From: an uncultured Bacteroidales bacterium
GTDB lineage: Bacteria; Bacteroidota; Bacteroidia; Bacteroidales; UBA932
Assembly (NCBI GenBank): GCA_945948555.1
Contig: CAMFBM010000005.1
Location: 1 to 64,000, forward strand
Length of the DNA stretch: 64,000 nucleotides
Direction of reading: 5' to 3'
Part shown: positions 28,374 through 36,408 of the stretch, piece by piece
How positions within the stretch are numbered: the stretch's first letter is position 1
How the letters are laid out: every line of letters begins with the position of its first letter
Notes under the pieces: model-generated
Told to the model about the DNA's origin: nothing
The model's database searches: none
The model's input: the letters and a program-made list of their open reading frames with translations, nothing else
Position numbers and translations under genes: made by a program

Positions 28374-28769
28374 ATGAACGAACTTAACTCCTTGCTGGAG
28401 GCCATTTCCGGATTCCTTTGGGGATGGCCGATGATTATTCTTTTGTTGGGGACACATCTGTACCTCACCGTGAGGCTGCGATTCCCGCAGCGACAAAAAC
28501 AAAGAACCCTGTCCGTCAGGCTCTTGTCTCAAGTACAGGCACATTCTGGGACACTGTCGTAATCTGCTGTGGTGAATCTGTACAGGGGTCTCTTCCTTGT
28601 CACCGTCTATCTCGGCACTGTCGTCAGTCTGGATCTCGTCTGGAATCTTGCCGACATTTTCAATGCCCTGATGGCAATACCGAACCTCATCTCGCTCGTC
28701 CTGCTGAGCGGAGTCATAGTCAGGGAAACGCGCAAGTATCTTTGGGACGGTGATCCGGACAGGGACTGA
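28374..28769 (+). pseudogene. Decayed alanine/glycine:cation symporter (AGCS family)
   Basis: Three separate pieces of an AGCS symporter lie in order with large parts missing. The N-terminal piece (from ATG 28374) reads MNELNSLLEAISGFLWGWPM and LLLGTHLYLTVRL. A middle piece in another frame (about 28480-28565) reads TKTKNPVRQALVSSTGTFWD. A C-terminal piece, back in the first frame (about 28570-28769), reads LDLVWNLADIFNALMAIPNL and VIVRETRKYLWDGD. A full gene would encode about 450 residues; about 130 codons remain. I infer at least two internal deletions. The gene cannot make a transporter. Confidence 0.88.
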
Positions 28770-28774
28770 AAGCC

Positions 28775-31273
28775 TCAGTTCGCTCTTTCAAGAAAGAACA
28801 TTGCCTGAAGAATCTTTTTGCGAAGCAGGGGATGGAGGTCGGGATTGTCGTCAAGATATTTCCGGACTTCATTGAGGGCGGCTTCGGAGCGGTGACCTGC
28901 AAGAAGCTGCATACACCAGTTCCCCGGGAAGAAAATGTCTCCCGTTCGCTGGATTTCAGGAAGCAGGTCAAGTGCCGGACGGATGTATTTCACAGATTCC
29001 TCATCTCTCAGAGGGTGGTTGAGGTAGTAGAGGACGGAAAGGACCCAGGGCTCAATTCTGCGGTTGTCCGCTTCGGAGAGGGATTCGAAAAGGGCATCCC
29101 GGCCGTCTTTTCCGCAGGTTGTGCCGTCTTTCCTGCAAATCCTGCCATCCTTTGTGCGGACTGCCCTGGAGATGAAGTCGAACTGCCTGATTCGGTCGGG
29201 GTCGGCCAGCCTGTTTCTCTGGATGGCAATCAGAGAGTCTGCCTTCTGCGGCAGGCGGACGGCCAGTTCGTAGGCAAGGGTCATAAAATCGGTTTCCGAA
29301 AGCCTCTCATCCTGACCTTTTTCCCACATTTCAAGGAAACGTTCTGTGCCCTGCTCAGTGGAGCCGTTCTTCATCAGGAGCCGGAGGATTTGCGTGCGTA
29401 CTGACGCAAGCGGGTGTCTGTCAGCCATTTCCCAAAGGGATGCCTCCCGGTTTGCGGAATAGTCAATATTTCGTTGATTGACGGAATATTCACTGTTGCC
29501 GCAAAGGTACCTGAGCATTGGCTCGGCAAGATACGAAATCATCGACGATGCGGCAAGCTGGTCAGTCTCAGTCCGGAGCGATTCAATGAGGAAGTCCATC
29601 CATTTCCCGTTCCCGATGTTTCCGGCGCAGAAATTCTCATAGAGATTCATCAGAGCCGCCTGCCTGGACAGTGCTTCGGTCTCAGTAGGGAAATATGCCA
29701 TCAGGCTGTCAATCTGCTCATTGTCCAGTTCAATAAACCCATATTTTCTGCTGTCGAGGCCATCCCTGAATAAGGTTGCCCTGAAGTGCGGCCACATCTC
29801 CGAATCAACCCATTCCCTGCTGAAAGAACGCAAATCCGCATCGGTCTGAGCGGAGAGGATTTCAATCAGGTCATCCCAGGTGGCATTGCCGTAGAGGTAC
29901 TTCCTGACATATTTCCGGATACCCTCCCGGAAGGCATCCTCTCCCATAATTTCAACCATCCTGCGCATCATCACCGGGGCCTTGTTGTAGATTATGCTGT
30001 TGTAGATCAGCCCGGCGTTGCATATATTGTCCAGTTCCTGCCTGATGCTTGTACGACCCTGTGTCCGGTCCTGTGCGATAGCCGCGGCCTTGTAGGTCTT
30101 GAGAAAGTTGAGCTCGTGGTTCAGGTCAGGGTAGAGAGGGGCGGTGATCAGGGCTGCAAAGTAATTTGCAAAAACCTCTTTTGTCCAGACATCATTGAAC
30201 CATTCCATTGTGACCGCATCCCCGAACCACATATGGCTGGTTTCGTGGGCAATCAACTCTGTCTGCCTGAGCCTTTCGTCCGGTGTCGGATTAGCGGATA
30301 GGAACAGTCTCGTGTCATTGTAGAAAGTCGCTCCGGCGTGCTCCATGCCGCCGAACTGAAAGCCGGGAAGCACCACGAAATCGTACTTCTCAAAGGGATA
30401 TGGAATCCCCGTGAAGTCCTCCTGCCATTTGATTGCAAACTCCACCTGATGGGCGATGTCCGGAAGCTGGGCTATTTTCGCGGAATCGCTTTCGCGGTGG
30501 TACGCACCGATTCCCTGCTCCGGAAAATATTGATACTCAAATTCCCCCGCTGCAAATGCGAACAGATAGGTCGGCAGCGGCCTTGTCGGCTTGAATCTCA
30601 GGATTTTTCTGCCGCCTGTGACATTCCTTTCGGACTCTCCCTCCAGTTTCCTTACCGGCTGACCGTCGCTGACTGCCTTCAGGTGTTCTTCCTTCAAAAC
30701 ATTGTTGCTGACAGCCTTTAGGTGTTCCTCCTCCAAAACATTGTTGCTGACAGCCTTCCAATGCTCCGGAACTTCCAGCTCAAGAGTGAAAGACGCCTTG
30801 AGGTCCGGCTGGTCAAAGCAGGGGAAGACAGTCCTCGCTCGGTCCGGCACAAAAAGCGTGTAGAGATAGTCCTCCCTCCTGTTGAGCGACTGTCTTCCTG
30901 CAGTGAACTCAATTTCTACCCGGTTCAGACCCTTTTTGAGAAACCTTTCGGGAATGACCAGATGCTCATTCTTCGAAACAACCGGGCATTTCTTTCCGTT
31001 TGCCCAGACCGAATGGATTTTCCGTGCATCCTCCCTGAAATCCAGAATCAGGTCCGCCCTCCTTGCCAATGTGCACTGCACAGTCTCCTGCCCCTCCACA
31101 TCCAGCGCCATATCTTGAGGAATGTCAAATCTCAGGTCATACTGCAAATCGCTGATATTCTGCTTTCTTTCGATTGCCAGTGAAAGGGGGACTCCGTTTT
31201 CGACCTCCTGCCCGGTACAGGATGAAAACAAAACGGCAATCAATGAGACTATCGAAACAATTGTTTTTTTCAT
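28775..31273 (-). CDS. M1-family zinc aminopeptidase lipoprotein
   Basis: An 832-residue peptidase with lipoprotein signal (VLFSSC). The M1 N-domain is followed by the substrate motif GGMEHAGA, the zinc site HETSH with the downstream Glu in WFNDVWTKEVFANYF, and a helical C-domain. It would cleave N-terminal residues from peptides, probably at the cell surface or in the periplasm. An unusual 13-residue tandem repeat, with the unit KAVSNNVLEEEHL, is present 2.6 times at about residues 170-205 (30668-30775), and is absent from normal M1 N-domains as far as I know. Confidence 0.92.
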   Translation of the reverse strand: MKKTIVSIVSLIAVLFSSCTGQEVENGVPLSLAIERKQNISDLQYDLRFDIPQDMALDVEGQETVQCTLARRADLILDFREDARKIHSVWANGKKCPVVSKNEHLVIPERFLKKGLNRVEIEFTAGRQSLNRREDYLYTLFVPDRARTVFPCFDQPDLKASFTLELEVPEHWKAVSNNVLEEEHLKAVSNNVLKEEHLKAVSDGQPVRKLEGESERNVTGGRKILRFKPTRPLPTYLFAFAAGEFEYQYFPEQGIGAYHRESDSAKIAQLPDIAHQVEFAIKWQEDFTGIPYPFEKYDFVVLPGFQFGGMEHAGATFYNDTRLFLSANPTPDERLRQTELIAHETSHMWFGDAVTMEWFNDVWTKEVFANYFAALITAPLYPDLNHELNFLKTYKAAAIAQDRTQGRTSIRQELDNICNAGLIYNSIIYNKAPVMMRRMVEIMGEDAFREGIRKYVRKYLYGNATWDDLIEILSAQTDADLRSFSREWVDSEMWPHFRATLFRDGLDSRKYGFIELDNEQIDSLMAYFPTETEALSRQAALMNLYENFCAGNIGNGKWMDFLIESLRTETDQLAASSMISYLAEPMLRYLCGNSEYSVNQRNIDYSANREASLWEMADRHPLASVRTQILRLLMKNGSTEQGTERFLEMWEKGQDERLSETDFMTLAYELAVRLPQKADSLIAIQRNRLADPDRIRQFDFISRAVRTKDGRICRKDGTTCGKDGRDALFESLSEADNRRIEPWVLSVLYYLNHPLRDEESVKYIRPALDLLPEIQRTGDIFFPGNWCMQLLAGHRSEAALNEVRKYLDDNPDLHPLLRKKILQAMFFLERAN
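30668..30775 (-). repeat. 39-bp tandem repeat inside the M1 peptidase gene
   Basis: A 39-bp unit starts at 30668, 30707 and 30746 (plus-strand coordinates), with few differences between copies, and encodes KAVSNNVLEEEHL-type repeats. The period is a multiple of three, so the frame is kept. Confidence 0.85.
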
Positions 31274-31397
31274 TTCAAATCCAAAAAATCTTCGCGAAGG
31301 TACAAAAAATATCTTTCGTTACATTCTCAGGACTCGCCAGACCGGGAACCTCGTTTCACAAGCCAGTATTAGGAGTATATCAACATCTAATATCTTG

Positions 31398-31550
31398 AAC
31401 CCGAAAAGGACAAAGATCAGTGGATGGCATTCCAGAGGGCTCCAGGGCATACCGTTGTGCTTTGTCCCCGCCGAATGCCGGGACAAAGCGCAGGACACCC
31501 CTCTACAGTGCACTCTGTGGCAGGGTAGTGCGCTTTGTCCTTTTCGGGTT
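31398..31550. repeat. Nested palindromic element A (four-arm)
   Basis: Perfect 18-bp terminal inverted repeats lie at 31398-31415 and 31533-31550 (ends CCCGAAAAGGACAAAG). Inside, GCTTTGTCCC (31459-31468) and GGGACAAAGC (31480-31489) repeat the inner part of the same stem, so GGACAAAG occurs four times in alternating orientation. Two pairings are possible: outer with outer and inner with inner, or two side-by-side hairpins. Confidence 0.85.
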
Positions 31551-31649
31551 GCGTGGCCAGATTAGAGATATGGCTCAGTAACATTTCAAGATAAGTCCTT
31601 TCCAGCTGCAGCTCTCCGTCCTTTCCGGCTGCAGTTTGTCGTCAAGGCC

Positions 31650-31757
31650 GAGAATGACGGGGAAACCAATCTGGGAATGATGAGGAAGCCGGGAATGACG
31701 GTGGGGTCAAAGCCAGGAATAATGAGGAAGCCGGGAATTATGGAGAGGTCAAACCCG
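31650..31757. repeat. Cluster of degenerate REP-like units
   Basis: About five copies of a GCCGGGAATGA-type core (for example CGAGAATGACGG, CTGGGAATGATGAGG, GCCGGGAATGACGG, GCCAGGAATAATGAGG, GCCGGGAATTATGG) follow each other at about 15-30 base spacing. Confidence 0.65.
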
Positions 31758-31824
31758 GGGATTTCTGCAGAAAACAGCGAGACTGGCACACCTCAGGATA
31801 TACCCTGATGCCTATCCATGTCCT

Positions 31825-31916
31825 AGCCACAACTGGTAGAAACTCATACTGAGATACCTGCCATTGGCCCGGTCACAACTGAAAGAAACTCATACCGTGA
31901 TGCTCACCATTGTTCC
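31825..31916. repeat. Two-copy imperfect direct repeat
   Basis: GCCACAACTGGTAGAAACTC... (31825-31870) and GTCACAACTGAAAGAAACTC... (31872-31916) are about 75 percent alike. A weaker third start (CGCAACTGAC) follows at 31920. Confidence 0.6.
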
Positions 31917-31990
31917 TTTCGCAACTGACATCAGCCCACACCCTGACATCCCAATCTAAAAATCATCTGGAACACAAAGAAAACACTTCC

Positions 31991-32138
31991 CGTGAAATTC
32001 ATTCGCCACGGCCAAAGGCAACAGGAGGCCGTCTATGGCCATCTTGCGTGCCGAGTGAGGAAAAATTGCCTCATTCGGCACACCGAATGCCACTACAAAG
32101 GCTTCTAGGCACGATACCCGTGCCGAATGAATTTCACG
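31991..32138. repeat. Nested palindromic element B (four-arm)
   Basis: Perfect 15-bp terminal inverted repeats at 31991-32005 and 32124-32138 (CGTGAAATTCATTCG). Inside, GTGCCGAGTGAGG (32048-32060) pairs with CCTCATTCGGCAC (32069-32081), and GGCACG/CGTGCC (32108-32124) forms a short hairpin. The motif CATTCGSCAC/GTGCCGARTG recurs at 32000, 32048, 32072 and 32120 in alternating orientation. Confidence 0.85.
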
Positions 32139-32398
32139 ATTGTGAGCAATCAGTCAAATCGTTCTGAGGACGTTTGACAGCGAGCAGCCGACGGCAGTAA
32201 ATTTTTTTTCAGTGAGCAGGACCCCTGCCTGGAGGCCACTCTGACGGGGAGGACGGACCTGCGTGCTGCAATAGTGCATCGCATAGTGCGGAATTGTGTG
32301 ATTTTTGACTGCAAAATTGCAACTATGATGCATTATGAGTAAATTTACGACGTTTTTGCCCGAAGGGGTATAGGAATATTTTGAAAAAACCACATTAT

Positions 32399-33514
32399 AT
32401 GACAAACTACAAAACAGATTCAAGAATTGTACTGACCCTTGATGCGGGAGGTACCAATATGGTGTTCGGCGCGATGCGCGGCGGAGAGTTCATCGTTGAT
32501 CCTATTACTCTGCCGTCCAATGCCAACAATCTGGACCTGTGCCTTGAGACTATGGTCGTCGGGTTCGAGTCCGTCATCAACAAACTTTCTGAGAAGCCCT
32601 CTGCCATCAGCTTTGCTTTCCCTGGGCCGGCTGACTATCCGAACGGCATAATTGGGGGATATCTTCCGAATTTCCCGTCTTTCCGTGACGGAGTTGCTCT
32701 CGGACCATTCCTCAGGAACAAATTCGGAATACCTGTCTTCATCAACAATGACGGTGACCTTTTTGCCTACGGGGAGGCTCTTGGAGGGGCACTTCCGGAA
32801 ATCAATGCAAGACTGAAGGAGGCGGGAAGTGCAAAGACCTACAGGAATATGGTCGGCTACACTTTCGGAACCGGCTTTGGAATCGGTATTGTAATCGGCG
32901 GGGAACTGAACAGGGGAGACAACTCCTGTGTGGAGACCTTCTGCCTGCCGAACTGCAAGTATCCTGGAGTCATCGTTGAGGAAAGTGTTGCAGTGAGGGC
33001 GGTGAAGAGAGTTTATGGCGAACTGTCCGGCAATCCAGGACACAGTTTCGAGCCTAAGGACATCTACGAGATTGCCGAAGGTACAAGGGAGGGCAATCCG
33101 GAGGCTGCCAAAGGGGCATTTGCCCAGCTTGGTGAGATTGCAGGTGATGCAATGGCCACGGCGGTTACCCTGATTGACGGTCTGATTGTCATTGGAGGCG
33201 GAATCACTGCGGCACGCAAGTACATTATGCCGTCGCTGCTTGCATCCCTCCGCTCGAAAATCCACACTCTTGGCGGAGAGGAACTCAACAGGGTGCAGAT
33301 GAAGGTATATGACCTGGATGACGAACAGGAGTTTGCTCAGTTCGCAAAGGGCGAGGCTCGCAGCCTGAAGGTCTATGGCTCAGAGGAATATGTAAACTAT
33401 GACCCTCAGAAGCGCATCGGAGTGACGATTTCAAAGATGGGAGCAAGCAAGGCTATTTCCGTCGGAGCCTACACCTTTGCTCTTAACGAACTCGATAGGG
33501 AAATTGACAAATAG
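32399..33514 (+). CDS. ROK-family sugar kinase-like protein
   Basis: A 371-residue protein with the ROK/actin-like ATPase fold: LDAGGTNMVFGAM binds phosphate, SFAFPGPADYPNGIIGG is the family's ligand loop, and INNDGDLFAYGEA carries the probable catalytic Asp. GTGFGIGIVIGGELNRG follows, but the usual ROK zinc cluster CxCGxxGCxE is not present in normal form (VETFCLPNCKYPG instead), and no DNA-binding domain is seen. It is therefore a kinase, not a repressor; the sugar is unknown. The ATG at 32399 is preferred to a TTG six codons upstream. It stands alone after the repeat island. Confidence 0.85.
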   Translation: MTNYKTDSRIVLTLDAGGTNMVFGAMRGGEFIVDPITLPSNANNLDLCLETMVVGFESVINKLSEKPSAISFAFPGPADYPNGIIGGYLPNFPSFRDGVALGPFLRNKFGIPVFINNDGDLFAYGEALGGALPEINARLKEAGSAKTYRNMVGYTFGTGFGIGIVIGGELNRGDNSCVETFCLPNCKYPGVIVEESVAVRAVKRVYGELSGNPGHSFEPKDIYEIAEGTREGNPEAAKGAFAQLGEIAGDAMATAVTLIDGLIVIGGGITAARKYIMPSLLASLRSKIHTLGGEELNRVQMKVYDLDDEQEFAQFAKGEARSLKVYGSEEYVNYDPQKRIGVTISKMGASKAISVGAYTFALNELDREIDK

Positions 33515-33516
33515 CC

Positions 33517-33578
33517 ACTGTTCTGTCATCTCAACTGATCATAGTAAACTGTTCTGTCATCTTGACTGATCGTAAACA
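33517..33578. repeat. 31-bp tandem duplication after the ROK gene
   Basis: ACTGTTCTGTCATCTCAACT and its near copy start at 33517 and 33548, with a 31-base period and a few differences. It lies in the ROK 3' region and has no visible function. Confidence 0.75.
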
Positions 33579-33686
33579 ATAGTGAGGTTGGTGTAAAGTG
33601 TTGATAATCAACAGATATTCTGACTACATCCTCCGGATTTTGTTAGGCGTGACAAATTTTTTGATACAGTCTTCCGAGATTATAAC

Positions 33687-33722
33687 AAGGCGGTGAGTGC
33701 CAAGCGCAGAAATCACCGCCTT
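33687..33722. terminator. Stem-loop between the ROK and S46 genes
   Basis: AAGGCGGTGA (33687-33696) and TCACCGCCTT (33713-33722) form a perfect 10-bp stem. The right arm overlaps the S46 peptidase stop codon. No long T run follows on either strand, so termination is a guess. Confidence 0.5.
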
Positions 33723-35847
33723 ATTCTATCACGGACATCTCATCGAAAAGCCAGGCGGCATTCCCAATCTTCTCAATGGTGAAAAGCACATAGCGTATGT
33801 CCAGTGCGATGTTGCGGCAGAAATCAGGGTCAAATGCGATGTCGCTCATTGTGCCTTCCCAGACCCTGTCGAAATTGATTCCGATGAGCTGCCCGTCGGC
33901 ATTGAGCACCGGACTGCCGGAATTGCCTCCGCTGGTGTGGTTTGTGGCAAGGAAACACACCGGAACATCCCCTTCAGGGGTGGTCCATCTCCCGAAATCC
34001 CGTGAAGCATATATGTCCCGAAGCCGCTGCGGGATGTTGTAGTCGTAAATCTGCGGATTGTCCTTCTCGATGATTCCCTTCAGTGTTGAATATGGCCTGA
34101 AGTAAATTCCGTCGGAAGGGGAGTAGCCTTTCACATTACCGTAGGCAACTCTGAGTGTCAGGTTTGCGTCCGGGTAGAAAGGACGCGATGGTGTTGAAGG
34201 GTCAGCCGAATACTCCATCTGTCCGCGCATATAATCCCTGTAGGCTAGCTGAAGGCTGCCATTGAGCCGGTTGAGTTCAGGAAGGATTTCTGAGGCATAC
34301 CATTTCCCGAACTCCACGGCAAATTCCACTGCAGGATCACTGTCCACAAGCAATGTGTCAGAGCTCTGGAGGGATGCCACGCGGGAGCTGTCCGTGAAGA
34401 TGGTTTCACTGAAAATATGTTCGGACCATCGGGAGATACTTCCGTGCTTCAGAAGCTTGTCCTTGAACCACAATGGTTTGTGCTCTTCAGATAGAGACTT
34501 GTCGAAGGCTTCCATCAGGCAGATGAATGTTTCCCTGTCAATCGGAAGGTGCCAGTCTTTGTAGAATGAAGCTGCCTGAAGGGAAATCTTGTCCCTCAGG
34601 GAAGCATCGGTGGATTTCAATGCCGATGCGATCCTGCCTGCGAACTGGGTGAGTTCCACCGCACGGGCAGTCTCGTTGTAATGCTCCGCAGCAAACATCA
34701 GCGGTTCGAGCTCTGCGTAAATCCCTGCAATCTTCTCTGTCAGACCTTCGTAGGAACTACCCTTGGCCCATCGTGAGAAGTCGGCCTCATAGTCCTGCTT
34801 TACCTTGACAGTCTGCAATTTGCGAAGTCCCCGAGCTTCTCCCTGCCATTTCTTCCAGGCATTTGCAACGGAGGCATTCTTCGAAGCATACTGGATTCTC
34901 ACTTTCTGGTCCGCGTCCATATATTTCTTCTGGATGCCGAGCCGGACTGTCCTCAAGGCTATTTTCGCAGGGTCACTCACATTGGCTACATAGCGGACAC
35001 CCTCGGAATGGATGTATTCCTGAGTCCTTCCCGGGAAACCGTAGATGAAGGTAAAATCGCCTTCCTGGACGCCTGCGGTTGAGATTGTCAGGAATTTTGC
35101 AGGGTGATATGGAACATTTTCAGGACTGTAGGGCGCAGGATTGTTGTCCTTGTCGGCATATACCCTGAAGATTGAGAAGTCGCCCGTGTGCCGTGGCCAC
35201 ATCCAGTTGTCCGTGTCTCCTCCGAATTTGCCGATTGAGGAAGGCGGTGCTCCGACAAGACGCACATCGGTGTATTCGCGGTAGAGAAAAAGGAAATATT
35301 GATTCCCGTAATATAATGCCTCGACTGTGGCTCTCAGACCTTTCCCTTCGGCTGTCGCCTCTGCAATGAGCTCATCGGAGTTGGCTTTTACAATTTCTTT
35401 CCTTCGGGCTTCGGGCATATCCGGAGTGCAGCCTTTCAGAATCCTGGAGGTGACATCATCCATACGGACAAGGAAACTTACGCTGAGCCCTTCATTCGGG
35501 AGTTCCTCCGAGCGGTTCATTGCCCAGAAACCGTCCCTGAGATAGTCGTGGTCAACGCTGCTATGCTTCTGAATCTGGGGAAAACCGCAGTGGTGGTTGG
35601 TGAGAAGCAGGCCGTCCGGGGAAATCATCTCACCTGTGCATCCGCGTCCGAAAAGCACGACTGCATCCTTCAGGGAAGCCTGGTTGATGCTGTAGATATC
35701 CTCGGCGCTCAGGCGGCAGCCTTTGGACTGCATATCGGCAATTCTTTCCGAAATAAGGGAGGGGAGCCACATCCCCTCGTCCGCCCTTGCTGCCAGTGCT
35801 GTCAGCAGTGCTGCGGTGATGAGTATTGTTTTTCGTATTGTTGTCAT
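33721..35847 (-). CDS. S46-family dipeptidyl-peptidase, DPP11-like
   Basis: A 708-residue secreted serine peptidase from MTTIRKTILITAALLTALAA, a signal peptide; the start at 35847 is preferred to a longer reading. TNHHCGF at residues 83-89 holds the catalytic His, MWPRHTGDFS the region of the catalytic Asp, and GGNSGSP the nucleophile Ser at about 643. The residue after FD in INFDRVWEG is Arg; in the Porphyromonas enzymes Arg at this site marks DPP11 (Asp/Glu at P1) and Gly marks DPP7. I therefore infer acidic P1 preference. It would supply dipeptides to a peptide-using anaerobe. Confidence 0.92.
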   Translation of the reverse strand: MTTIRKTILITAALLTALAARADEGMWLPSLISERIADMQSKGCRLSAEDIYSINQASLKDAVVLFGRGCTGEMISPDGLLLTNHHCGFPQIQKHSSVDHDYLRDGFWAMNRSEELPNEGLSVSFLVRMDDVTSRILKGCTPDMPEARRKEIVKANSDELIAEATAEGKGLRATVEALYYGNQYFLFLYREYTDVRLVGAPPSSIGKFGGDTDNWMWPRHTGDFSIFRVYADKDNNPAPYSPENVPYHPAKFLTISTAGVQEGDFTFIYGFPGRTQEYIHSEGVRYVANVSDPAKIALRTVRLGIQKKYMDADQKVRIQYASKNASVANAWKKWQGEARGLRKLQTVKVKQDYEADFSRWAKGSSYEGLTEKIAGIYAELEPLMFAAEHYNETARAVELTQFAGRIASALKSTDASLRDKISLQAASFYKDWHLPIDRETFICLMEAFDKSLSEEHKPLWFKDKLLKHGSISRWSEHIFSETIFTDSSRVASLQSSDTLLVDSDPAVEFAVEFGKWYASEILPELNRLNGSLQLAYRDYMRGQMEYSADPSTPSRPFYPDANLTLRVAYGNVKGYSPSDGIYFRPYSTLKGIIEKDNPQIYDYNIPQRLRDIYASRDFGRWTTPEGDVPVCFLATNHTSGGNSGSPVLNADGQLIGINFDRVWEGTMSDIAFDPDFCRNIALDIRYVLFTIEKIGNAAWLFDEMSVIE

Positions 35848-35913
35848 TATTTTCAATATTCCATTCCTACCTTTTTCTTTGTTCCTTGCCGGACCGGGAA
35901 CTATTCGTTTCGG

Positions 35914-35935
35914 ATACCCGGTCGGAGCCGGGTAT
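35914..35935. repeat. REP-like palindrome upstream of the S46 gene
   Basis: ATACCCGG (35914-35921), six bases, CCGGGTAT (35928-35935), followed by GACGGGA. It is of the same style as the palindromes at 23133 and 63517. It lies between dtd and the S46 gene. Confidence 0.7.
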
Positions 35936-35955
35936 GACGGGAAAAGCATTGCAAA

Positions 35956-36408
35956 TCATTCCCGAAGGCGGGAGTCGATGATGATGGTGACCGGACCGTC
36001 GTTGAGCAGCGAGACCTTCATATCCGCCCCGAAGATTCCCCTTCCCACGCTGATTCCGGAAACCGCCTCCAGCTCCTTGCAGAAAGCATCGTAGAGCGGG
36101 ATTGCAGTTTCGTGGCCGGCAGCGCGTATATATGAAGGTCTGTTGCCTTTTCTGGTGGATGCCGTCAGGGTGAACTGTGAGACGGCAAGAATTCCCCCTC
36201 CGACATCCACCACACTCCTGTTCATCACCCCGTCCTCGTCATCGAAAATCCTCAGTCCGGAGGCTTTCCCAGCCAGCCATTTCACATCATCCTGTGTGTC
36301 ACCCTTTTCGACACCGACAAGGATCAGAAGACCCTTGTCAATGGAAGAAACCGTTTCGGAGGCAACGGTGACACTTGCCTGGGAAACTCTTTGTATAACA
36401 AGTCTCAT
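35956..36408 (-). CDS. dtd: D-aminoacyl-tRNA deacylase
   Basis: A 150-residue enzyme that removes D-amino acids (and glycine from tRNA-Ala) from mischarged tRNA. The start MRLVIQRVSQASVTV, the active-site SQFTL and the C-terminal NDGPVTI match the family from end to end. Its ATG overlaps the stop of the LamG lipoprotein gene, so it is probably read through from the SusC/SusD operon, although its job is general translation quality control. Confidence 0.96.
   Translation of the reverse strand: MRLVIQRVSQASVTVASETVSSIDKGLLILVGVEKGDTQDDVKWLAGKASGLRIFDDEDGVMNRSVVDVGGGILAVSQFTLTASTRKGNRPSYIRAAGHETAIPLYDAFCKELEAVSGISVGRGIFGADMKVSLLNDGPVTIIIDSRLRE

Larger units (their letters stand above)
31274..32398. 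other. Gene-free, repeat-rich island of 1.1 kb
   Basis: No credible gene is found between the M1 peptidase and ROK genes. The segment holds two nested palindromic elements (31398-31550 and 31991-32138), a run of degenerate REP-like units (about 31650-31757), and two imperfect copies of a ~46-bp direct repeat (31825-31916). The last 220 bases carry the upstream region of the ROK gene, with short palindromes such as TGCAAAATTGCA around 32310, and no clear promoter. Confidence 0.8.

Noticed and set aside
31586..31789. Minus-strand frame with PGF and IIPGF repeats
   Set aside because: The repeats come from the degenerate REP-like DNA; no start signal or family resemblance supports a protein.
31398..32138. 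Integron attC sites
   Set aside because: The arms lack the GTTRRRY core and there is no integrase gene in the window.
31910..32423. Short frames on both strands across nested palindrome B
   Set aside because: They cross the palindrome arms, lack ribosome-binding sites and have no family resemblance.
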